NCBI GenBank assembly: GCA_905331475.1 | Contig: CAJNYU010001005.1 | Coordinates: forward strand, 214,584-278,583 | Direction: 5' to 3' | From: Rotaria socialis | Taxonomy: Eukaryota > Rotifera > Eurotatoria > Philodinida > Philodinidae | DNA length: 64,000 bases | Shown here: positions 52,356-63,792 of the stretch, piece after piece | Position numbering within the stretch: the stretch's first letter is position 1 | Layout of the letters: each line of letters opens with the position of its first letter | Notes under the pieces: generated by a model | Database searches by the model: none | Seen by the model: only the letters and a program-made list of their open reading frames with translations | What the model was told of the DNA's origin: nothing | Made by a program: the position numbers and the translations under genes

Positions 52356-53713
52356 ATGGGAGATTCCATGATTAATCCAGCCATTGAATATGACTATTTG
52401 ATCAAATTTCTTGCCTTAGGTGATTCAGGCGTTGGTATGTGACAACCATTGGATTTTCTACGGGTTATTATTTACTTTTTCTCATGTATACACATATAGG
52501 AAAAACAACATTTCTTTATCAATATACTGACGGACAATTTAACCCAAAATTTATTTCAACAGTTGGCATTGATTTTCGTGAGAAGCGCGTTGTTTATAAG
52601 CCGAAAACCCCACCAAATGCAAAACCATATCGTATTCATTTGCAATTATGGGATACGGTAGATAGATAATAAAAAAGTTCTTTTTGTTTCTAATTATTTC
52701 TATGATTTTTATAGGCAGGACAAGAACGGTACTATAAAAGAATTTCATTCCTTTTTTTTTGTTATAAAATATTTTCAATGCATCGTTTTTAGTTTTCGAA
52801 GTTTAACAACAGCATTTTTTCGTGATGCGATGGGCTTTGTATTAATGTTTGATTTAACATCTGAACAATCATTTTTAAATGTACGCAATTGGCTTGCCCA
52901 ACTGAAAGTTAATGCTTATTGTGACGATCCTGATGTGATACTAGTTGGTAATAAAGCTGACCGTGAAGATGCTCGTGTTGTATCTCAAACGCGTGCACAA
53001 GAATTAGCCGATAAATATTCATTACCCTATATTGAAACAAGTGCTTTTACAGCACAAAATGTTAAAGAAACTATTGAATCATTATTAGAAAAAGTTATGA
53101 CAAGAATGGAAGAAACTATAGGTATGCGAATCAAAGAGTTTAATGATATAAAATGATAATAATTTTTAATTAGCTTAATTACATTTCATAAACACTTTCC
53201 ATCGTTTTATTTATCAAGAAGAAAATTTAAAAAAAAAATCTTCTTATAGAAATATTATTGTTTCGCGATTGTTTTCTTTAAAAAAAAATAGAAAGTTCAA
53301 TCCATTTTCTAGCTCAGACTCACTTTACATCGTTAAAATCGAAATCGCGTAAGTATAGGGTTGATAAAATTCTTCTTGCGGAAATACTTTTATATCTCTC
53401 TTTCTCTATAAAAGTATATATATATATATGAGCATGTAAGTAGTTGCTTCTTTCTTTATTGAATATAGAATATTTCATTGCGATTTTATGCATGCCACAG
53501 CTTGAAATTTTAAGCAATAGAATATCTTGATTGAATAATTATCTTTATCAGAAGCATATTTAATATCCTAGAAGATATTTAAATATAATCTAATATTGAA
53601 TAAGTATTTAATTCAACTTTTTTCTTCTTCTCTATATAGATAAATCAATTTTTCCTGTACGACAACCACCGGAAAATCCACCAGATGCAAAGAAAAGTAA
53701 ATGTAGCTGCTAA
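52356..53713 (+). CDS. RAB27: Rab27 small GTPase
   Basis: Five exons (52356-52434, 52500-52657, 52715-52728, 52793-53121, 53640-53713) join to 217 residues, against about 220 for vertebrate Rab27. G-box motifs: [22 protein letters not shown] (Rab27-type switch I), WDTAGQER, NKAD and ETSA. The Rab27 hallmarks [36 protein letters not shown] and [19 protein letters not shown] with [12 protein letters not shown] are all present. It ends KSKCSC, a CxC double-prenylation site. Rab27 directs secretory granules and lysosome-related organelles to the plasma membrane. Exon 3 is only 14 nt, coding AGQE and two bases of the next Arg of switch II. The 518-nt last intron separates the hypervariable tail. 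A polyadenylation signal lies near 53900. Very confident. Confidence 0.96.
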
Positions 53714-54219
53714 AATCGTTATTATAGGTCCATCTTGTTGTTGTTGTTTACATCATTCTTGTTTTGGTCTTTGACAATGAACATATCTTGACACTATCAA
53801 TATATAGGAATCTCTTCTTTTTTATGTTTATTTTTTGCTGGATAGCATCCGCCTTATCTCCATCATTTTGTACAGCTTAATCATTTGAATAATAATCAAA
53901 ATAAATTCATGTGTTTATGCGTGTGCTCATCTTATCAATTTTATTTTTATCTTTTTATGTTGCCCTCTATTTCGACAGCAAATATTTATGTTCAACAGGT
54001 TTCTTTTATTTTTTTTCCTTTTTAAGTGTCACGAAAGTAGGACTTATTCTATACTGTGTATTTGTTCTACATAGAAAATGATTTTTATCGTAATGTGTTT
54101 TTTGTTTTTACTTAAAACTTTTACGCTATTAGCTATTGAAAAAATAATCAAATAAGCATTGATAATAAGAAATTTTCGAAGTCTACACAACGATTGATTT
54201 TTATCTTTTTGCAACAGCC
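53714..54219. other. Rab27 3' UTR and spacer
   Basis: Transcribed 3' end with AATAAA near 53900, then non-coding spacer up to a small repeat element. Confidence 0.5.
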
Positions 54220-54523
54220 GTGTCCAAGGACTGAAAAAATAGAAATTCCTAATCTGCCAATGAATGGTCAGTGCTGCTGTGATAATCTCTAGAGGAGATG
54301 GGACTCAATCGTTGGTTTCCTTACAGTTCTACCATTCACGAAAGTGACGATATTGCTTTTTTTAAAATAATTTGTGCATGAAACTATTTGATTCTGGCAA
54401 TTTTACAGGTGAAAATGCGTGAAACAACAAAAATGATTGTAAATATTTCATCATTTTATCTTTAGCATCCAAGGAATTGTTGGGAAACTGAGGAAGAACT
54501 CCTAATTCTCAATCCTTGGACAC
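54220..54523. mobile_element. MITE family B, copy 1
   Basis: 304 bp beginning GTGTCCAAGGACT and ending AATCCTTGGACAC, an inverted pair. The whole unit is similar to 63102-63403 in the same orientation, sharing blocks such as CAGTTCTACCATTCACGAAA (CAGTTCCACCATTCACGAAA in copy 2). No coding capacity. Confidence 0.8.
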
Positions 54524-55590
54524 CCCCTCTTAAGTTTGCTACAACAAGCGTCTTCTAATTTTCAAGTTAAAAAAACTCATTATGGATTATCTTTCCGCTT
54601 TGGAGTTATTTAATCGGTTTGAACGAGTAATATTATTTTTACATGATAAAATAAATCAGGATTAGATAGCAAAGCGTTTTCAAACTCAATGGCATAGAAA
54701 AGGTTGATGAGTACAGCGTAACTGAGTCGTCTCACACTGAATAACCATGTACGGAAAAATGTTAGTTCAATTGATTTATCACAGAAATGAATATCAACAA
54801 AAATTTGAGTGACCACTGTCTCGAAATCGAGTATTTATTCCTATCAATTCGAGTCTTGTTTTTTGTTTAAATTCTTACAAAAACATTCGCCTGGTGTAAA
54901 TGTTTAAAAACTTTTCAGTTTAAAACTGTTTGAAACTAGATGATAATACTAGCTTACTAATAAAGATTACGTGATTTTTACTTTACTCCTAAAAAAATGA
55001 ATAATAAATAGCACCTATGGATATATAGTAGGTGGTAAAAGATGAGTTCATGTCAAAGATCCTTTGCCTTGCTCAGTCTATCATAGTTAATCTCATTTAT
55101 CAGGAACGGATACAGTTAAATGAACTTCTCTTAATATTTATCTTGGACTCAACTACAATAAATCGTCGAATGGTTCTCCTTATTAAATTTTCCGGAAATA
55201 CAGATGTATGATTTTTTTCCGTCGACCTAATAACAATATCAATACTAATAATGCTAATATCAATATCACCAATACTAAATGGGATGAATATTGGTAGTAT
55301 TCGAATTCTCACATCCCTACTTAGACTATCAGAAGGATCATTTCAATAAGGAGATCCATTCGACAATTTTCTGTAGCTGAGTTCAAGAGAAATATTAATA
55401 ACAGCTCATTTAATTGTATGCTTTCCTGATAAATAGGATTATCTATGATAGATTGAGGAAGAGACTATAAACCTTTGAAATAAGATCATTTTTATTATCT
55501 ATATATATAGGTACTATTTATTATTCATCTCTATACTGTGAAGGATACGAATAAGTAGACACAGGAATCCCGTTATCCAATCTGGTTATG
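54524..55590. other. Intergenic, no gene recognised
   Basis: Non-coding spacer. About 54746-54810 (a TTAGTTCAATTGATTTATCACAG block) resembles the left flank of MITE family B copy 2 near 63030-63095, but here it lies to the right of the MITE. Confidence 0.4.
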
Positions 55591-55617
55591 ACCGAACCCG
55601 GGTAGTTCGGGTTCGGT
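55591..55617. repeat. Perfect 10-bp hairpin
   Basis: ACCGAACCCG, loop GGTAGTT, CGGGTTCGGT. A GC-rich perfect inverted repeat in AT-rich surroundings; function unknown. Confidence 0.75.
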
Positions 55618-55677
55618 GCATGTCTAACTAAGATATGGATAAATGATTAGTAGTTATATTCGTTATTTGATTTTTTT

Positions 55678-56170
55678 CACTCACGAGGGAACGTTCCCAA
55701 GTGATTCGCACCATTTCGATTCATCTTTTGCTGGTTTGTAGGGCTCATCATATATATGACATATGTGAAAGGGTTCGTCCCAGTGCCATTGCTGCTCGGT
55801 TTCAAAGTTATGAGTGAAAAAACTACTTTGATAGATGGTGCTACTATCTATTCATTAATGTTTCGTTCTTTCGACCAGGTAGCTCAAGCATACTTCTCGA
55901 TACTTTTTTCGTTCGAGCAAGTTGAGGAATGTTCGTATTATAAATATCTATGGGAAAAATCATCCCTTAGTTGAGATATGATAGAAGGAAAATATAGCAC
56001 ATAGAAGCTGTCACCATCTATTGTAACACATTTCCGCTCATAACTTTGAAACCGACTCGCAATGGCACGAACCCTTTCAGGTATTTCATATATATGATCG
56101 GTCTTAGAAACCAGCAAAAGATGAATCGAAATGGTGCGAATCACTTGCGAATGTTTCCTCGTCAGTAAAG
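55678..56170. mobile_element. Fold-back element with ~165 bp imperfect arms
   Basis: The left arm (about 55678-55845) and the reverse complement of the right arm (about 56005-56170) share CAAGTGATTCGCACCATTTC, GATTCATCTTTTGCTGGTTT, GAAAGGGTTCGT and CGGTTTCAAAGTTATGAG. The arms carry substitutions and small gaps, so this copy is older than the one at 60621. Two opposed open frames within it (55756-55974 and 55938-56183) are by-products of the symmetry. Confidence 0.78.
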
Positions 56171-57898
56171 TGTTCGATAGCAATATCTAATCTTATATGC
56201 CACACTGTAAGTCTGTAATTATGCGAATAAACAAATATCTGAAGGAATGACAGTTACCATCAATCATTGTCTATTCATAAAATGTAGCTCGCACACTATT
56301 CAAATCAACGATGGGCTACGTTTCGTATCAAAATTTAAAAGTCAAATGGGTGACTGGTTTCTTTTGAATTTTTTACGCGAATTGTTTTTGTTTTTTTGTT
56401 AAATTCGTATTAATTCATTTGAAAATGTTGTTTTTTTCTTCAGAAAATCGATTTATAAATATGAAAAAAAAATGAACCCGCAACATAAGTCAAACATTCG
56501 GTTAGGAATATAGACAATTTAAATGCTTTGAAATTATCAATGAAGATTGTTTTTGATGAATGCGTGACATTTTTTTCTCAGAGTTTAAAAAATAATATTC
56601 ACGAGTTCAGATGTAATCGATACGATATCAGTGTTTGAAAATGTGCAAAATAATTTTCGCTACGGTTTCGGCTAGTATTTTGTTCCTGATTTTTATTTTG
56701 TTGTGTTATGAATAAGAATTACGTGGTAAATAATTTACAAGGTTACATATCACGCATTTTTGTGATCATAATCAAGAGCAATAATAACTATCCGTACCGT
56801 AGGTTTTCTTTAATATAATATGATTTCAGTGTCTGTAGCAAAATATTCACTAATTAATGTATTAATCTTCATATTTTAGTCATTATTAGATCATTCTCAA
56901 AAGTAAGTGTTGTTTTTTTCATGTAAATTAGAGGAAAAAGTAAATAATATTTTTAAGCGTGTTTTTCATTTTACTGGATGTTCATCAAAGACTGATAACT
57001 ACATCATCAATAATATAGACATACTTTTTCATGTCAGATTTATTTCATGAGTATAGTGAGGAGATGCAGTAATGATGTATATTTTTCAATGATATTTTGT
57101 CAGGTGTCAAAGTGAAAGAAAAACAAATTATATGGCAATTTCTGGTTTATTTTTTTGAGCATCAATTGTAAAGCAAGTGAAATCAAAGGTCTTTATTTGA
57201 CTTCAACGCATTGCATACAAATGGGAAATTAAAATGAATTTTTCACATGAGCGAAAAAAGAAGTAATATTTTCAAATGGTTTCGAACTTAAAGTTTTATG
57301 CTCAATATGTGAAGCATATTGATCTTACGCTGCTAGTAACAAATTGGTAATATTTAGTATATATTCGTAGTTTAATGTAATACATTTACTAAAACAATTG
57401 TATAGTGCTGATATATCTATCTAACAAGACTTTGAAGTGTTCTAGAGATGTGTATAATCTACATCTGTTTTTTTCTTCTTTCTATGAGATATCCTTGAGT
57501 AAAAACTAGAGAATAACAAAAACAAAAACAACAAATGATGCGTAACTCGAATGATTGTTAATGATTTATTCAAAAAATGCCTCTTAAAATATATATTTTG
57601 TAATTACCGATTTTGTCTATTCGTTATGCTCGAAATGAATCATAAACTGTCTAAAGCGAGTGTCGTGTGTTCATCGAGCCAAATTAATTAAGTCGTTTTG
57701 TGCTATTATTTTTTAAAATACATATTTTCGTTTATATCGAGACACTTGCTTGCTTTTCGAAGGAGAAACCAATCTAAAGCTGCTAATGGGTTGAAGGTCT
57801 GTCAATGTAGTGAAATTATTTTTTTTTATCAAGGTGCGTTCGATGATGCATGAAACCAAACAGAAACAGATACTAATTTATTATTCGAGTCCATACAT
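56171..57898. other. Intergenic, no gene recognised
   Basis: AT-rich spacer before the TIR gene, with no coding exons. The TIR gene promoter should lie in its last few hundred bases. Confidence 0.45.
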
Positions 57899-60384
57899 AT
57901 GACAGCGATCAAGATTGAAACACAATTAAGTCAGCTTGGAAATAATGCCAAGAACGTTGATGAACAAGATTCATCATCTATAGCTAATCATGGAAAATTT
58001 CAAGAGAATTCATTTTTTCAAAAGCATCTTCCGCAAGGACTCTGTGAAGTATTAGAGCATTGGTATTCCGATGGTACATTAAAAGACGAAGAACAAGAAA
58101 TATTTCGGAATAGTACAGAATATCTTCTTGCATCAACTAAAACAGATCCTAGTGCTAAAGAATGGATTAGTCGACAAACGGAATTAATTGATCTTACAGA
58201 CAAGTGTTTAAACGAAATTGGGTCTTACGGCTATTATATTGGTATTATAGGTACAGAAGATCCAAGTTTAAAATCATTTATGTGGCTTATTCAAGCATTT
58301 GAAAATGCTCAATGTAAACAACTGCTTCATACACTTGTTAAATGTGTAACAAGTCAGTATTATATCGATGTTTTAAGTAGTCTAATTAGCCCAATGGTAA
58401 CATCATTAAACACTACTCACGAATTTCTTCTTATTACATGTCCAAATTATATTGTAACTTGTGATACAGAGAAAAGTTATTCGTCCGAAATACCTAATAA
58501 ATTGTTACATCAATATAATGAAATTCTTTCTGAATTTCTACCACACATTGGAAAATGGACATCACCAGTTATGTCTTGCCTATTTTATCCGATGGAATTC
58601 ATTTTACCAGCTATACGTTCGTTATCATTTGAACAAAGAAGGCTTATGTATAAAATTATTCTAGCTTTACTCTTACATATACAAGAAAATCATTCAAATA
58701 CCGATGCAGCACATGTCAAGCTAATTTATACATCACTTTGTTTACTGATTGCAATAGTTAGATCGGACAGAGTTTTATCCAATCAATTGAAAAAAGAAAC
58801 TGAGGAAAAATCGGATTTAATTAAAATATTAAGTAGTTTATCAAAAGGTGAAAGCAATGAACAAATACAGTTAAAAGCAGTAGAATTAATATCATTATTG
58901 GTACCAGAAGATGAGTTTCGTAAAGAAAACAGTACAGAAAGGGTAACTGGGCTTTTTCTTAAAAATTTTAATGCTGCAGTTCACGATGGAAAACCAAAGA
59001 ACGCTGACGAAGTATTAAAAGGATTCAGAGGTATTTTGTTTTATTTATTTGCTGCAATTAATATCTTGAATGTATATATTTCGCTTTCTTAGATTTAATA
59101 CAAAACGATGACGTTAAAGAAGAAGTTATGAAACAAGATGCATTACCATCGATAATTAAATTTGCAAAAGAAAGTATAGATGATCCGTTACCATTGGAAG
59201 TTGTATATTCCATGGCATTCAATAAAGACGGAAACAAAGTTATTCGTGAGGATAAAGAGTTTGTTGATCATGTTAAGGTATTACGCGACTCTGAAATACG
59301 AGGTGTTTCAAAAATGGCACATGGCATTATGTGGAAAATAGAAGGTGAAGAGAAATTTAAACAAAAAGAAGAAGAAAAGGCCAGAAAAAGGGAAGAAGAC
59401 AAAAATGAGAAAAACGAATGTAAAGCAGCTACGATTCAACTAGCTGCATCCCCACAATGTGCTGAAATAGCACCACCACAATACGATATGATGATTTCTT
59501 ACTGTTGGGCACAACAGCCACTATGTCATAGAATTAATGATCGTCTTGAAAAGGATGGCTATAAAGTTTGGTTAGATCGAGATGAAATGCGAGGATCAAT
59601 CATTGAAAGTATGGCAGAAGCTGTTGAAAATTCAAAATTTGTACTCCTTTGTATGTCAAGTAACTATAAGAAAAGTATTAATTGTAAAGCCGAAGCTGAA
59701 TATGCATTCAGTCGACATAGTAAAATAATTCCACTTATTGTCGAACCAAATTATAAAGCCGATGGATGGTTAGGCTTTATGGCTGGTTCAAAAATTTATG
59801 TTGATTTTGCTGATAAAGAGGATGAAGAATTCGATAAAGCATATAATTTATTGATAGAAGAACTGAAACGAAATGGATTGATTGAAACACTTGGAAATTC
59901 TGAAAACAAAACTGATCAAACGAATGGTGCAACAGGATCTAAGCCTGAAGAACCAACAAAACCTATAGAACCTACAAAACCTAAAGAACCCACACAACCC
60001 GAAGAACCAGAGAAACCTATTGTTTCAACAAAAGAATATTTAAATTTCCCTGAAGCATCCATGTGGAGTAATCAACATGTTTTGGAATTTTTAACCGATA
60101 AGAAACTTGATCAATTAATACCTATATGTGAAGCAATGGATGGTGAAACATTAATTGAATTTTATCAGTCATGCGCAAGAATGCCCGATATTATGTACGG
60201 CTTATTTAATAATTCGAAAGAGCAACCTACAATATCCATCAATACTTTGTTTAGTTTTCTTGCGAAATTAAAAAAATATTTGCCACCAAAACCAGAACGG
60301 AAAGTTTATTTTCAATACAATTTCGTTTATCCACCATCGAATAAAGCCGAAACAGAAATAACCAGTGGAAAAAAGAAACCATAA
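57899..60384 (+). CDS. Helical-TIR-SAM protein, SARM-like parts in a different order
   Basis: Two exons (57899-59030, 59093-60384) join to 807 residues. Residues 1-460 are alpha-helical and Leu-rich, resembling armadillo/HEAT-type scaffolds (AVELISLLVPEDEF; SIIKFAKESIDDPLPLEVVY). A Lys/Glu-rich coil (EGEEKFKQKEEEKARKREE) leads to a TIR domain at about 508-638: YDMMISYCWAQQPLCHRIND, DGYKVWLDRDEMRG, SKFVLLCMSSNYKKSINC and HSKIIPLIVEP. Glu578 in CKAEAEYAF stands 13 residues before the Pro of IIPLI, the spacing of the catalytic Glu in SARM1 (E642). A Pro-rich EPTKPKEPTQPEEPEKP linker follows, then a SAM-like module (about 695-773: WSNQHVLEFLTDKKLDQLI...MDGETLIEFY). SARM1 is ARM-SAM-SAM-TIR; here TIR precedes SAM. 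TIR proteins act in immune or cell-death signalling and some cleave NAD+. AATAAA at 60530. TIR certain; ARM and SAM probable; NADase activity inference. Confidence 0.88.
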
Positions 60385-60620
60385 CAATGTACTCTAGGAA
60401 ATTTTCCACTGCTAATTTCAATTTCGATTCAATGTATATATTAGCGAAAAAGGTTTTTTACGACAAAAAAAAATGTTACAAAAGTGTTTACTAACAACCA
60501 TCATTTTGTTGCTTTCTAATTATTCGGCAAATAAACAGAGTAAAAATATTAAATAATGACTATAAAAACTCACTAGACGGGTACAGCAAGAAATTGTTTG
60601 AATATAATTAGGTGTGAGGG
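60385..60620. other. TIR gene 3' UTR
   Basis: Non-coding 3' flank with polyadenylation signal AATAAA near 60530. Confidence 0.5.
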
Positions 60621-61413
60621 GCAATTAATTCAAAAATCGCACAAAATAGCTTTTTGATACATTTTTACACGGTTCGATAGAGCTTAGCGAGTTGTATAAG
60701 TGTATGTATATTAAAAAATGTCAGGTTGATATATTGAAAGAAAAATTTCAGAAAATTAAATTTTATCTTTTTTTGCTGGCAAATACTCAATTTTTCAATA
60801 ATGCTGGCGCTTTTTATTTATATTTTTAGTGTAAAACATTGAAAAAAGTGTTCGTTAGATTCAGCGCGAAAAGCTGCATATAATGGTGCAGTTTCGACGC
60901 TGTTCATATAATGTATCTCTAAAGGTTAATTGACTCCAACTAAGGCCCCTAGCGTATTGCGGTTGAGCCATTCTTCAAATCTATGAACTCCCAGTAGCTT
61001 CATTATTTCTGCGATTATTTTATGTCATTTAACTTGTCTTAATATAAAGAAAAGAAATATGTATCCTTTTAATCATATAGATGATCGTTGTCGAGAAAAC
61101 TTATTTCTCCTCACTAACGATGAAATCGTAAAAATATTCAAACTGTGTTTTGAAATTGTCACTACAAATAATTCATTTCCAAAGAAATTGATCGTGATAT
61201 TCGGAACCAGCATAAAAAACTGTATTTAAATAATTATATTTTATCAAAAAATATTTTTCGTGAAAATTCAACCCTTACACCCCTCCAAGNTTTCTTTCAA
61301 TATATCAACCTGACATTTTTTAATATACATACACTTATACAACTCGCTAAGCTCTATCGAACCGTGTAAAAATGTATCAAAAAGCTATTTTGTGCGATTT
61401 TTGAATTAATTGC
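60621..61413. mobile_element. Element with perfect 123-bp inverted arms
   Basis: 60621-60743 and the reverse complement of 61291-61413 are identical by eye over 123 bp, starting GCAATTAATTCAAAAATCGC and ending ATATTGAAAGAAA. The 547-bp core has no open frame of note. The single undetermined base of the window (n at 61290) sits exactly next to the inner edge of the right arm. The outer flanks (AGGTG on both sides, with extra bases on the left) suggest the true ends are a few bases further out. Confidence 0.85.
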
Positions 61414-63101
61414 ACCTTACGAATATATCGGACAGTATGTAGGTCTTTTGGAATATTATGAATAATGCCTGTAATTCTCGGAGCTTTCAAAAGGAAAGGA
61501 TCAGAAGCTGCCGAATGTTTCAACGTAGGATTTCGACAGGAAGTGCTCGAGTATTAAATGGAATATTTCCAACAACTCTTACCTAGTGATACAATCTCCA
61601 TCCAGTCTGCTTCTAGTTAAGCATTAACTGACTCGTTAAATTAATGTTGAATCCTTATTCTCTATTCATTTGAACGGTCGAATAGAAAATCTTACTAATT
61701 TTAGGTGTTTATTTTAGATTTCATCATATTAGAACACCGATTAAAACATTCTATGCCAAATAAATTACAACATTTTTGTATATGCTATTGCAGCTGAGGA
61801 TCACAGCAGTACGGAAGATTTTTCAAAACTGGTCACGCAATAACTTCATTTTCTTTTTCTTTCTGCCACATAACATATATTTTACCTTTTTTTGGATGAA
61901 AACAACTTCAATCGATCAAAAAGAATATTACATATATGTTTACCAATTTAATACTTCGATAGTATCGGATTGTATTCGATCCCATTCAGAAAAATCTAAC
62001 TGCATTTATCATCTAAAAATCTTAAGAAATAAAAACCAGTTATTTTCGTCCACCTGTTTCATAGCTATTCTTGACGTGGTTTTGAAGCACATTACATCAA
62101 AATGATTCATTTTACTGCAATTAACAATCCTTCGGTGATGCTAAGGATATAACCCTCAGTTTAGTTGAAATTATCTTTCATGACTGCATGAAATCAGATA
62201 ATCTATCTGTACCATAATTCTTGTTCCGACTTCTTCATTTAACCAATCCTGGCATCATAATAATGTTGGTATTGTAACATAATACCCATTACCACAGTTT
62301 CTATTGATCAGTGATACATATTTGTTATAGCTCAACAATGCACGACATAGCTAATGCTTATTTTAGTACTTTGGTGTTATCAAGATAGTCATTATTGTGA
62401 TGTTCAGCGTTGAGTATATTGAGTAATATTGTATACTCGGATTGGTTAGTCGAATTGACTGTTCGTACATGATATTTAACCTTCTTTTGCCGTCTCTTCT
62501 TACCATATCCTCTATTGCTCTCTCTACTGTAATTATGTATCGCCAACCCTACTTCTTTCTCTCATTCTCTGTCACGCTTTTCTTCTTCTTCGACTCTCGC
62601 TACTCGATGAGTATAGAGACATGTTTTTTTTGCATGTAAGCAATACGATTTTACGATATGAAAGCAAAGAATCAGGTGTAATACCATTACTTATCATATT
62701 CTTGACAGATATTTCGTTAATATGGTCTACAGTATTTGAATCATGTAAACAAAATGAAATCATAATTAGTAGTGCTATTTCATTTTAAAGAATTATTTTC
62801 ATTAAACAATCTGGCTCAGCTCAGATTTTTGTTAAATATATATCAAAAGATATACAACTAACGTGAATGGCATTGATAACATACTATCATTGTGTGCTCA
62901 ACAACAAAAAGGATACGTCGTTTAGAATCTTGTAATTCTTTCAAGGTTTTCCACCATGAATTTTTTTATTCAACATGGACGAAAGTAATGTTTTCCTTGT
63001 GTGAGAAAACAAGTAGATAACCATACATCGGTAAATGCTAGTTTAATTTATTTATCACAGAAAAAACATGAATCTATAAATATCAACACAAATTTGCAGC
63101 A
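61414..63101. other. Intergenic, no gene recognised
   Basis: Non-coding spacer; short open frames at 61776-62105 (plus) and 62572-62763 (minus) show no domain, signal or splicing support. Confidence 0.45.
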
Positions 63102-63403
63102 GTGTCCAAGGACTCAGAAATAGGAATTCCTAATGTTTCGAGAAATTGTCAGTGTCGCTGTGATAATTTCTAGAGGAAATGGGAATCAACTATAGGTTCC
63201 CTCACAGTTCCACCATTCACGAAAGTTGGGATACTGCTGTTTTAAAAATAATTTTTCCATGAAATCATTCATTCTCACAATTTTTCAAGTGAAAATGAGT
63301 GTAAGAAGAAAAATTATCGTGAATATTCCATATTTTTACCTTCAGTATGCAAGGAACTGTAGGGTAACTAATGAGGAATTCCTAATTCTTAGTCCTTGGA
63401 CAC
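63102..63403. mobile_element. MITE family B, copy 2
   Basis: 302 bp, starting GTGTCCAAGGACTCAGAAAT and ending TTCTTAGTCCTTGGACAC, about 30-bp inverted ends built around AGGAATTCCTAAT. Same orientation as the copy at 54220-54523. Confidence 0.82.
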
Positions 63404-63792
63404 CCCTTCTTTTCAATGTGTCCTTGAATTCGCACGAGAGCACGACAAAAGTAAAAAATAGTTAATAGTTAACGGCTTTCTACGTTGGGGCCCGTGTATA
63501 TAATTTTATTGCATACATATCATAATTGTCAATTTTATCTATCCATCATAAACGAAATGTACCATAACATTTAGGGAATGGTTTTTGTTTGCTACGTATC
63601 GCTGACATTGAATCTTTTCTCTCTTCTTGCCGTATTTACGCGTCTATTTATTCGTTCATGATGAAAATAGCGTGGTTATGCTATTCATGTCCATCACTTG
63701 ATTTCTGATTTATTTACCTTCATCAAGGTATGTTTCATACTGCATGAAGGCACAATAACCAAAACAACACCAACCCATCATTCAGCTCAAAA
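63404..63792. other. Intergenic, probable promoter side of next gene
   Basis: Spacer between MITE copy 2 and the start of the last gene; no coding exons seen. Confidence 0.4.
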
